Shown: one piece after another, positions 1 through 9,996 of the stretch
How the letters are laid out: every line of letters starts with the position of its first letter
How positions within the stretch are numbered: position 1 is the first letter of the stretch
Assembly: GCA_950106755.1 (NCBI GenBank)
Contig: OX467089.1
Span: 23,975,345-24,039,344, forward strand
Source of the DNA: Climacium dendroides
Taxonomy: Eukaryota > Streptophyta > Bryopsida > Hypnales > Climaciaceae
DNA length: 64,000 bases
Reading direction: 5' to 3'
Program-made: the position numbers and the translations under genes
The notes under the pieces: generated by a model
Database searches by the model: none
Told to the model about the DNA's origin: nothing
Seen by the model: the letters and a program-made list of their open reading frames with translations, nothing else

Positions 1-450
1 TTTCAACTTTGTTGAAAACAAAGTACATAAAAAAAAATCCCAATATCACCTTGTAAATTTTTATTCTCTTTCTCACTTCAATCCTTTCGTATTACAAAAT
101 TTGTAAAATTCAAGTGAATGATAGTAGAGTGTAGGTGATACTATCATCATAGGCCTTTGATGCTTCGATAGAACTCTATCAATATGGAATGCACATTATG
201 GAATGACAAGGTTAAAATATTTGAATTCAGGCAATTTGATTTAGGGTTTAGGATGCTTATGAAGTTTTAAAAAAAAAATTTGGTCCTATTTCTATTGCCA
301 AGTGTTGGATGAAAATTATGAAAACGTAGGTGAAATCATCCAAAATTGAATGATTAAAGTATAATTATGTAGATGAAAAATAAAAGTTCTATCCCCAAAT
401 GGCTACATACGTTATTGGATTTTGTTTTCCCACTGCGGAGAAATTTTAAA
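1..450. other. AT-rich upstream intergenic sequence
   Basis: No coding frame, RNA gene or clear repeat is visible. The sequence is AT-rich and becomes CT-rich near 455-480, which probably marks the start of the leader of the downstream CRAL-TRIO gene. Confidence 0.4.
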
Positions 451-454
451 TTAG

Positions 455-1282
455 CTCCTCCTCCGTCGTCGTCTCATCTTCGCAAGCCGTGAAGTTCGTC
501 GGTCCATCGACGCGTTCCAACGTGGTTGGACGTTCGACATCTGTCTCTGGGCCTTTCGCAATTGAATTCTTCGTCACGATGTTCGATTCTCCATCGCCAG
601 GAATTTTGTAGCAGTGGCCACAAATGTTTTCAGAGCGGCAGTCGTGAGGGCGTTTTCTTCCTAATCCTCTACGTGGGCTAGGACTGTGTCGAAGTGGCGA
701 GAGGGAGACAAGGTTGGCGATGATCTAGTAAGTTTTGCTTTTTGCGTTGCTGTTTTAAGTTCTATTTTCTATTTCGAATTGTAGAGTTAGGGGTTGCGGA
801 GGGGTGGAGAGGTACTGTGCTGTGGTGGCGGGATGATTTGGTGACGAGATGACAATGTTGGTTGCCCTTGGAGTTGTTTTTGTTTGAAATTTGAACTCAA
901 GATGCTGCGTGGGGTGTGATGCTTGCAATCGGCGAGTTGCTCGAAAACGCAAACAGAGCTCTCACTTAGTACTGCTGTCGGTGCGGGAATTAATCAAAAG
1001 AATTGGACAATGACAAGAAATAGGGCAAGAAGTTTGCGTTCTGTGGTGTGAGCTGTGTTTCTTCATTTTTTGTTACCTTAAACCCTTGGTGTCCACTTTC
1101 AGAATAATTCTTATGGCGTGCAACTTTCGATATTGTGGTGAATTGCAGATTTTAGGTTTCCAGCGTGGCGAGTGTCAACATTGCCATGCGGCGATGAATC
1201 TCAGACACGTGGTTTATAGGGTTTAAATCGTTTACCCTAATGACCAACAATATTTTCTGAAGCTGAATTGTGAGCAGACGAG
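455..1282 (+). other. Leader of the CRAL-TRIO gene, with candidate 5'UTR intron
   Basis: This is a higher-GC stretch leading into the start codon at 1283. A perfect donor, GTAAGT, lies at 728-733 and an acceptor, TGAGCAG, ends at 1277, five bases before the ATG. A leader intron of 728..1277 is therefore likely. The reading frames here show no protein resemblance. The leader intron is inferred from splice motifs only. Confidence 0.45.
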
Positions 1283-3423
1283 ATGAGCAGCGAGATGGAG
1301 GAGAGTGGCAGTGCAGTTGAGGACGAGCAAGTGACGTCGAGCGCTAGGGGCACCAGTTTAAGTTTGCCTCAAGCACTGTGGAGGAAATCCATCTCTCCAG
1401 TGAAGTCTTTGAAACGGGAAAACTTCGCAAACGCGGCAGGCCAGTTGGTTTTATTCGGAGCCAAAGTGGCGGCATTGGAAGCTGTCCGACGAATTTCACA
1501 AGCGAGATGTCGACCTCTTTGGTTGGGTTTGCAAGGCATTTTCACCATCCAAGCTCCACCTTTCAACTGGCTGCAGCGCTGGTCTCCTTTCCAACATATT
1601 GCCACAGCCACACAGGTTTTTTTCTTCTGTTTCATCCCCGGTGATGCGCTCTTGTCTGTCTCGAGCTTTTTCATTGCGAGCCCTAATTTCAACTTTCTGA
1701 GCAGAATTTTTGATCGCTTGACAGAGCTTCTCGAAGCCACTTGTTTTCTTGTCAATTGCAACTGCTGTGACGAGTGCAATTGAGGAGGCACGGATTGCTT
1801 CAGGCGAGGACATATTTGCTGCATTGGATGATTCGGCTCATCGCGACCACTCTGACAGTGATAGTGAGGAGCCAATTCGGCCAACAGACCAGAGAGCCCT
1901 AACACTGCATCTTCTTAAAGAGGAATTGGAGGATAAAGGCATCACCCTGCCTGAAAGGTGGATATCTTCTGAGTATTCTATACGATGGTGACTTGGCTAA
2001 AAATAATGAACAATGAGTACTGTTTAGAACTTCAGAATCCAGATTTTAGAGTGCAATTGGTCATCTATAATAAGTGACTATGATCGAATTTGCTGTTTTA
2101 TGGATGCATCTGATGGAGCTGCTTGAATGTGGGTTGGATTGGGCTGGGCGGGTCACAGGATGGATGCTGATGAACTGGGAAGATTTCTTATAGCGGCCAA
2201 TGGGAACGTTTCCAATTTTATTGCAAAGGTGAAGAAAACGGTGCAATGGCGAGGAAGGCATCACATATTCTCTGCGGCTGAGTTGAAACGGTGGGAGCAT
2301 CTTGTGTATTGGCATGGAAGAGATGCCCAAGGCAGACCTGCATTAATCGTACGGCTGGGCCTTGCTTTCACTGTCCTTGATCCTACTGACCATCCAGGCT
2401 TCGCCCAAGCTGTAGGTATGTACAGATATTGCGTACTTTGATTGACATAGTTCTAAAGTAGAGAAGTAGAAATCTTTGAGAACTAGAGAAATGTTCTTAC
2501 GACCATGCATGTCCCCAGGTTCTTGACATGGAATTGGAGTGTTCGCATTCAACTATTCATGGCCTCTTCTTCTTCTTGGTGCTTCTGTATTTTTATTATG
2601 CCTATGCTTCGATTCCTATCCTAGGTGGGCCATATTTGCAATTGATCCATCATATTGGTGAAATTTACCTCTCAGAAAATCGTCGTTGCGTTTGGGTCGC
2701 AGTGTCACAGGTGGAGGCTGGAGTGTTGAAGTTGGTGGTAGACAAGGATGACCCAACCATTACAGTGGTGCTGGACTGTGAATGTGAAAATACTGTTGGT
2801 TTTCCTTCGGAAAGGCTAAAATCTCGAATTCGGTTACTTCAGGACCATTACCCTTGCCGATTGGCATCTCTTCTGGTGGTAAACCTGCCACCAGAAATGC
2901 GTGGATTTGCCCAAGAAGTTCTACAGGTGCATTGTTTGTTTATTTTAATCTTGCTTTGCTTTACGAGTTTTTACCTCGCAAAGCCTCTCATTTCCTTTTT
3001 CTTGTGCATCAGTTAGAACTTCAAATAGAATGGAGTACAATAAATTAATGTGGAGTGATGATGTTGGAACAGATTTTGAGTCCCACGACACAAAAGAAAG
3101 TACATTTGAAAGGTTATCGCCGGTACGTGGGTCTGTTAGCTGTTCAACTTGGGACAAGTGAAAATGTTCCTCCATTTCTTGGTGGCAAATGCAAATGCCA
3201 GATCTGTAGCAATAAAGTGATTTCAGAAGCAGAACAGCGCAGAATTCTAGAAAGACAAGCTGAAGCTAGACAAAGGGAACTGGAAGATGCGGGTAAAGAA
3301 GTACAAGCTGAGTCGAACGGGACTCTTTTATCAGCGGAGCAGTCCCCCATGAGTACGTTACGGCTTTTTATAGTGGGTTTTCTTATTATTTGGGTAATGG
3401 TTACAATGGTTACACTTAACTAA
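1283..3423 (+). CDS. Sec14-like CRAL-TRIO domain protein with C-terminal membrane anchor
   Basis: Five exons with consistent phase: 1283..1615, 1725..1957, 2159..2415, 2703..2926, 3073..3423, giving 465 aa. Residues 190-390 match the CRAL-TRIO (Sec14) lipid-binding fold: LGRFLIAANGNVSNFIAKV, a GRPALIVRLGLA strand, FAQAVVSQVEAGVL, the TVVLDCE strand, HYPCRLASLLVVNLPP, and the closing VPPFLGG. The family binds and moves phosphoinositides or other hydrophobic ligands between membranes. After the domain come a CKCQIC cysteine cluster (389-394), a charged helix rich in E, R and Q (400-427), and a hydrophobic segment (about 444-462) ending three residues before the C-terminus, so the protein is probably tail-anchored in a membrane. 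The N-terminal 180 residues are an extension with hydrophobic patches near 52-90 and 114-130. The donor at 2415/2416 (GTATGT) was chosen because it restores the family motif FAQAVVSQVE. The exact ligand is unknown. Confidence 0.85.
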
Positions 3424-4240
3424 GTTGACGATAATGAGATATCTTTTCCTCATTGGTCTTGTTGGCAAGTCAATCCTAGAACAGTAACATTTTCACTAGT
3501 GCATTGGCCATATCCTTTAGGGTCAAACTTGTATTAGTTGGGAAGGAAATGGGCTAGTATGGATGCTCCTGGAAGCATGCCAGTCACTGGATGCTTGTGA
3601 TTGTCACTTTTAGTCTGTAAATCAAGTGATATGACGAGAAGTTAGATCCAGGTTTTGTTTTCAAAGGCAAGCAGTTGGTTGTAGATAATAACAAATTTCT
3701 GTACATTGGGAGTATCATTAAGCAGGGGTGAGGTCGGGGCACAGGTTGATCATGAGCTCAGGAATGAAGGCCATTAATCCTCTGACTGATTAAGAATATG
3801 ACTTCTTATCACCTCGACCAAGAACCGTCGCACGGCGTCACTAGGTGTTTGCCGACTTGGAAGAAAAAACGTGGTTTCGCGCTGAATAGAGCTTTGAGCC
3901 AGGAGTGCATTTCAGAACAATTCTTTACCTTTCGTCACACAGATGATGTGAATCTTAGTTTATCCTGTCTGTATATCTGCATTTTCGGCAGGTTTCTCAA
4001 AATTTCTGAGTGAAAGAGATTATTCCTGATTATTTTTGCCCCTTCTGCGTAACTTTACCTATTTCATTTTGCGCTGACCGTTAATTCTTTTGTTTCGATT
4101 CTTTCGAACATTCTATGGGCTTTTAGTTATGTCTACTTGCACTATGAGAAACTAACTGCAATGCCCTGTAGGCCGGACCTAGCGGGGACCCGCTTCATAG
4201 ACTGATTGACGGAGTCGATTTCTGTCAGATTATTACGGTA
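3424..4240 (+). other. Downstream sequence and probable 3'UTR of the CRAL-TRIO gene
   Basis: This region follows the stop codon at 3421-3423. It is moderately GC-balanced at first and becomes AT-rich. A 71-codon open frame at 3798-4013 has no recognisable domain and is probably chance. No clear poly(A) signal could be fixed. Confidence 0.35.
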
Positions 4241-4242
4241 TA

Positions 4243-4646
4243 AGGTAGGTGGCTCAAAATCCGCCCCTCTTCTTCAGACCATCCTAGCTGTAGAATGGAT
4301 GCGAGGTGATCCTTGAATGGACCTCTTTGGTCCGTTAATGAATTCAAGATAAATTGTTTTTTTTATTGCAAGAGCCAATCATTGTCTTTGGTTTCTACAC
4401 ATTTCTTTATAAGTCACGAGGGGATGGATTTTGGGACACCTATGGTCACAAATTGGTGCCTATGACCCAAATCTTTGAAAATTCATAAATAATTCAAAAA
4501 TGCTTGAAAAAATACGAAACTACTTGTGTTGTGTTATGCATCTATTTTTCTTTCTCTGAAAAATGAGCTAAAAATCATTTTGTTCATGAAAACCTGTGAA
4601 AGAGGCGAATCAGCCATTAAAAGGTCGCTTTTAGAGCCTCCTACCT
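4243..4646. mobile_element. MITE of the AGGTAGGTGGCTC family, 404 bp
   Basis: The left end AGGTAGGTGGCTC and the right end GAGCCTCCTACCT are inverted repeats with one mismatch, flanked by TA on both sides (4241-4242 and 4647-4648). No transposase frame is present, so this is a non-autonomous element. A TA target duplication fits the Tc1/mariner (Stowaway-like) class. Related copies lie at 14067-14358 and 16638-16916. Confidence 0.75.
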
Positions 4647-4752
4647 TATGTGGAGCCTCGACATTTGAAGCCTCGACATTTGATATGATGCGGTCCACGT
4701 TGTGCAGTGTAATTGCAGTAAGTTACTAACTTCAATTGAACGCAAAGCAATT

Positions 4753-4862
4753 CATTTCATGTGAACCAATGTTCACATGTGCTGAAGTCACATGACTACT
4801 GTCAAAGCATTTCATGTGAACCAATGTTCACATGTGCTGAAGTCACATGACTACTGTCAAAG
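4753..4862. repeat. Two tandem copies of a 55 bp unit with an internal palindrome
   Basis: The unit beginning CATTTCATGTGAACC occurs twice without visible change (4753-4807 and 4808-4862). Each unit carries a perfect 9 bp inverted repeat, CATGTGAAC and GTTCACATG, around CAAT. Confidence 0.9.
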
Positions 4863-5800
4863 CTCCAAGTGTACTACTTTAATTCCTGAAGGACTGACTT
4901 AAGGAAGGACAATGTAGCTGACAGAGCAAGCTAAATGTTTTGTGGCTCTAGTGAGTCCAGGACTGCGCAATTGATAACTTAGGTCTTTTCAGTCAATTGT
5001 GCTTCCTCCATCAATCCTACCACTGGTTGCAATAGGCCAGTACCACAGTACCAAAAGTGGGCTTTTATGACTAAGTTACTGTAGTCCTTGGTCAAGCTGA
5101 AAACTTCTTCTCTTCAGTTCTGTGCTAGAAACTGACATGCAAGCAATGCCTGACCAAGTAACCAGGGAGCAGTGATGACAGTTTGGGGAGTAGTTAAAAC
5201 TTCATTTTATTTCTTATGTAAAATGAACACAAATGAAAGAGACTTTGATTGCAGGAAGAGCGGTAGTGGAAAATCTATTCCAATATTACGAAGGACATCT
5301 ACAAGCACTCAATCTCGTAGCCCAACTCTCCTGTCAACCAAGGTAACTTAACCCTAGTAAGTCTCTTGAGAATGGACACCATACAAAGTACTTTATTATC
5401 CTCTGTATTGTCTGTATGTACACTATGCAAAGTCTTCTTCTACTTGTATTGTCTGCATGTACACCATGTAAAGTCCTCGTCTATTCATAGACATTATGTA
5501 CCATTGCATGAAGTTATTGAAATTCTACAATTTAGTCAACTATGGTAGTATTAAATTTCAAAACATAGATATATGGTATACAAGTAAAAACATACAGTCA
5601 AAAAAGAACTCCAATATCTTTAAGAGTCCAAACAATGTTCGTAAGAAAGAAAGAGATTGATAGTCTCATACAATTTGTGTTGTCCTTTAATTTCATTGAA
5701 TGCAATACTACTTTAGAACCAATAGATAATAGGCAAAGTCACTCTATTGACTTGAGTTGCAACGTGTATGTAAGGCAAGTACACAACCATGGATGGAGGT
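4863..5800. other. Intergenic sequence, no recognised feature
   Basis: No protein-like frame or structured repeat stands out. A 60-codon frame at 5366-5548 falls over an imprecise local duplication (TATTGTCTG.ATGTACAC.ATG, twice near 5402-5470) and is not considered a gene. Confidence 0.4.
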
Positions 5801-6040
5801 TTAACCCTTAAACATGGAGGAAGACGTTTGGTGTCCAATGGATGATAGAGAATCTCTTAGTGTAGGACAAAAGTGCAACTATTCATCCTCGGAATTTTGT
5901 GTAAAAAGGAGAGATCTTCTATAGTACTTTGACTTCCAATGAGTGTTTTTGAATTTTTTTTTTAGACCAATGATTCCCACAATATTAAAATGGATGATTT
6001 CCATGGTCAACAAGTCTGTCATTTAATTTCTAAAGGACCA
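5801..6040. mobile_element. Copy of the ~230 bp TTAACCC-family MITE
   Basis: It starts TTTAACCCTTAAACATGG and matches the copies at 17641-17868 and 20886-21351 in order: a GTCCAATGGATGA block, AGGACAAAAGTG, TTCATCCTCGGAATTTTG, TTTGACTTCCAATGAG, then GATGATTTCCA. Its right end is worn and abuts the larger related repeat that starts near 6028. Confidence 0.65.
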
Positions 6041-7225
6041 AACCACATTTTTTAGCAACATAGCCATTTTGGATAGTTCACTACGAATGGAATTTTTAAT
6101 TTTTTTTCTTCAAAATTTTTACACAACATGTGTCCGAAGAGTAGCTTTAAGGACCAACAATTCTCATAACTTTTGAATACATGGTTTTAAAGTTATTCTA
6201 CGATATATAATTTTCAACAAGTAATAGGCAACTTGAGCAACCAAAAAACAATTCTTTAAAAATCACTTTTCAAAAAAAATAAAAATTTGAAATTGGTTCT
6301 TTAGATTTATATATACATAGAAAGCTTTGAATCACTCCATTTTGATTAATGAGATGAAAGTTATGAGGAGTTCTAGTTGTAGCTTTGTTTGCGGGTAGTC
6401 ATTAGATGATTTTGGGGGGGGTAGGAAGGCCATTTCAGGCCCGTTTTGGACGTTGGTCCCCCCCGTAGTTTTAGCAAATAGTTGTTCCCAAAAAAAAATT
6501 AATTACATTCTTGAAATGAAGAAAAAAGTTGAAAAAAATTCTTTTTTTTTTTGAAAAAAAATCTTTTTTTAAAATGTGGTAGTCATTTGGCCATGTTAGC
6601 AAGCTGTTGTGGCCCTCTACGGGGTAGTTTTTGTAGTTTGGGAACTACCGGGAACTCACAACCCTCCAAAGGGCTAAAAACTCATCTAATGTATGGAATC
6701 TCTACTCTAGGATAAACTTTGAAGTCTTTTATTTAATTCAATTTTTAATATTTTTGGAAAAAAATAAAAATATTAGGTGTATATTGTTTATTACAACATT
6801 ACAACCATTGGAATTGGCATTTTTCTATTTCATAAATATATGGTTAAGAATTTAATATTTTGAATCATTCTCTACATCTTTCTACTTACAATATTTTTCC
6901 TATATGTAGTACAATTCCAAATGATCTAAAATTTTTTAAGCATGTAGCCAACTTGCTTTGAAGAATTAATCCAAAGAGTTACAACTATTTTGGATAATTT
7001 TTTAAAAACGATTTGACCTTGTGAAGTGCAACTATTCAATTTTTCACAAAACAAATGAAAAGATTTTGTCTCTTCAAATATTAATATTTTGCAATCTATA
7101 CCATAGAAATTTATGAAATTTTGTCCACATCTTCTCAAACCATCATACTACAAGATCAAAAGAATTTATGTGATAAAAATGTTTTTTTTCTAAAATTTGA
7201 TACTTGTATTTGAATGGCAGCTAAA
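6028..7225. mobile_element. Copy of the ~930 bp TTAACCC-family repeat, carrying an insertion
   Basis: It is similar in order, on the opposite strand, to 14540-15474, and on the same strand to 45383-45960 and 46225-47195. Shared blocks include CAACATAG..ATTTTGG, a GTAGCTTTAAGG block, ATTAATGAGATGAAAGTTATG, GTATATTGTTTATTACAAC and TTTTGCAATCTATA. No transposase frame is seen. The copy is interrupted by the element at 6400-6691. The termini are worn. Confidence 0.65.
6400..6691. mobile_element. 292 bp insertion with inverted termini CATTAGATGA
   Basis: CATTAGATGA at 6400-6409 is matched exactly by TCATCTAATG at 6682-6691. The segment is absent from the equivalent place in sister repeats at 15110-15150 and 45715-45750, so it is an insertion. 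Inside are a run of eight G (6414-6421) and a run of six C facing it (6461-6466). Confidence 0.65.
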
Positions 7226-9182
7226 GTATGTCTTGCATCACCTCGATGGGACTATGAGCTACATCATTTGGCTTAACTAATAATTTGTAAAGAACTTTAG
7301 AAATTGCAACATTTGGCGCTCAAAGGCTTGTCTTACTTTGGTTTCTAGTATGTGATTGTTGTCATTCCATTTTGGAAAAAATTCTCTATTACCATAATCT
7401 CTATTAATCTCATGAAGATGATATACAATTCATGGATTTCACCACACGATGTTTGATAACACACTTAACTATTTCTAAACTTTGGAAAGTTGAGAATTAG
7501 TAATAGTCATTGAGAGAAAAATAAAATGGTCATCAAGAAATAATGCAAAACATCAAGAGATCAATATAAAACATTAGAAGATCTCATGATGTTATTATTG
7601 AGAGAACTCTAAATGTTTTGTTTAGAATTCACTGCATAGTCCAAAAGTAATTAAATGTGGCATTTTGGAAATGCACGATTTCCTTTGCCTCATTTGATGA
7701 CAAAATAAGGTAACTACATCTTAAAATTGCGCGCTTTCTGAAACTATATAGGCTAGATTCTTGCCTAAAATGTACTTCCACTATTCATAAGTGTCCATAG
7801 TTGGTTATCCTAAATCCTATTTCCAACACTTCCAAATGAGCAAATCATTCATATGGTGTCCAAATTAAAAAAACATTCTTAAAAAATCCAAAATCTCCTT
7901 TTGGCTTTCAATAAGATCCCACCAGAAAAAATTCAATATAATAATGGCAACCATGTTGAATTGCTTATTTGTGCGATTCTAGGTGTAGTTATCTTAAACA
8001 ATGAGGAAAATCTAATTGGGTGTACAATCTACACTAAATAGAAGGATAAAGACGACCAAAAAATTAAAAACACTTAAGGTGGAGGCACCCATTATCAACC
8101 AGTGTCTCATAGGCAATCAATAGGGTGTCTCAAATCCAAGAGAGGGTGGGATTCATTTGCATTAATTTTGAATTCAAAGAAACTGGGTTTTGTAACCAAT
8201 GTGGTCCTAACACTGCTACAAAACTTGTGCCTCTTTTTGTGCCTCTTTTTGTACCTAACTTGCGCCTAACTTGTGCCAAAGTTATCTACAAGTACTCTCC
8301 CAGTGATCAATTTTGTAAGACTTTAGACATTGAATATGAGTCAAGCCCAACTTCAAGCTTTCATAATTTATAGTAATTTTAGTTCAAGCTGTAAATTCAC
8401 CAAACTTTCTACTACAATGCCATTTCTATCTTTGCACTTCAGTAAATATTTGCTTCACCAAATATTGCTACAAATTATATCCGCCGTGGCTTAAGTAATC
8501 AGTTACGGATGTATCTCCTTTTTATGTACATCGGAGGTTGTACATCATGTTTCAAATATTTATAGTTTTCTACAATAAAGTGAAGTTCTATATAGTGTAT
8601 AATGTTGATTAATTAGTATGCGTTCCCTTAAACCCAGTGTTTGAGTGTACAAAGCTTGGAAAGAAAGCAAAGTAACACCGAGTGTGTGTCTCTCCACGTA
8701 CTTGAAGGTACTCTTTTTCAGTACAATCCGCATGCAAAAGAACATCTTTCCCAATTTTTTTTGGTCAGCACAAGGCAACAGAATTGAACAATTGCTGGGC
8801 TCCATAGAAAGTTGGGAGTCCCACTAATTTTCAGCTTTAATTTGTAGCTTCAATGACAAGGGAGCCAAGGACAAGATATTTGCCTCAGTACCCAACAAGG
8901 CGGCGACCACGTACATAATTAAAGCCAGCGATTTGAGAGTTCTGATAAGCAACACTGAATGAAAGCGAGCTGAATGATCTGTTGAATGACGACCGGTCCA
9001 TTTCATCTGTTTAAAAAAAAGAAACAAAAAAAGAATGACGATGGATTTGTTTCATTTGTTTGACTACCACGGACAATTTGACTACCGGCCATTTGGGTCC
9101 CTCAAAACAGTTAATATATATGCACAACTCTGTTGAGTCTGGGCTGTGGGTAAGGTTTAGAATTTTATTTTTTATTTTTTTT
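7226..9182. other. AT-rich intergenic sequence
   Basis: No convincing gene is present. Short direct repeats GTGCCTCTTTTT occur near 8228-8252. Open frames at 8125-8373, 8560-8805 and 8824-9027 lack domains and overlap on opposite strands. Confidence 0.4.
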
Positions 9183-9211
9183 GGGTGGGGTGGGGTGGGG
9201 TGGGGTGGGGG
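9183..9211 (+). repeat. TGGGG minisatellite, G-quadruplex candidate
   Basis: Six G runs of 3 to 5 bases are separated by single T bases. Four or more closely spaced G runs on one strand meet the usual rule for an intramolecular G-quadruplex. It stands alone in AT-rich DNA. Confidence 0.85.
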
Positions 9212-9718
9212 TCGGAAAAATTTTGAGTGCTTCAGGAAAAAGGAATGGTTGTAACAGAAACAGAACTATGGAATCCATCAATGACATTGCCCAGTGAAAT
9301 GATGCCGGAGGAGATATGAAAAATCCGGAAAGCAATGCGAGGCACATCATTTTTCTGTGGGGCACCTGGTCCACACGTGGATCACATGGCTGGGAAAAAA
9401 TGTGAATCAAAGGGATTGAGTGTGATTTTGCTCTTGACTTTGGACGGCATCCATAGACATGACGGGTTGCCGCCGGCACCTCCATCTTCGCGGTCTCCGT
9501 TTTTTTTCTTAAAAAGAGAACGAGGACGTGACATTCCGGTCTTTTCTTGAACTCAAACTCTAGAGGAATTGTTCCATGAAGAAGATTGAGAAGAAGTTTT
9601 TTTTTTTTCCTTTGGAAGAGAAGAATGGACATAAAGGTTGAGGAATTAATTGTGTGAAGATGGAAGAAGAGTGGTAGAGAAGATTAACTCTTGAAGAACG
9701 TTGAAGATCAAAAGTTGG
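9212..9718. other. Intergenic sequence, no supported gene
   Basis: A 155-codon minus-strand frame (9165-9632) begins in A/T runs and reads through the G-rich repeat as a proline-threonine tail. It has no domain and is treated as chance. Confidence 0.4.
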
Positions 9719-9996
9719 CATCACAAAGTTTATACCTTACAGTTTGGTAACAATTATCGTGTAGTTATTGTTGTTTCATGGGTTCATACGTTAATCACAT
9801 TATTATCACATCATTACGGTGCATTGCTTCACATCGTTACAATGCAATTATAAGTAATGAATTGTAACGATGTGATAACGATGCGAAGCAATGCACCATG
9901 ATGATGCGATAACAATGTGACTAACGTGCGGACCCATGAAACAACAATAACTACATGATAATTGTTGCCAAACCGTAAGGTATAAACTTTGTGATG
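9719..9996. mobile_element. 278 bp near-perfect foldback element
   Basis: The left arm starts CATCACAAAGTTTATACC and the right arm ends GGTATAAACTTTGTGATG. The arms of about 130 bp pair along almost their whole length with scattered mismatches, through a short loop near 9846-9862. There is no coding capacity. The structure is that of a foldback MITE. No target duplication was clear. Confidence 0.85.

Noticed and set aside
1369..1905. 178-codon minus-strand frame opposite the CRAL-TRIO gene
   Set aside because: It lies antisense to exons 1-2 of the supported gene and has no domain.
9165..9632. 155-codon minus-strand frame
   Set aside because: It is built from poly-K and poly-P translations of A/T and G repeats, with no domain and no splice context.
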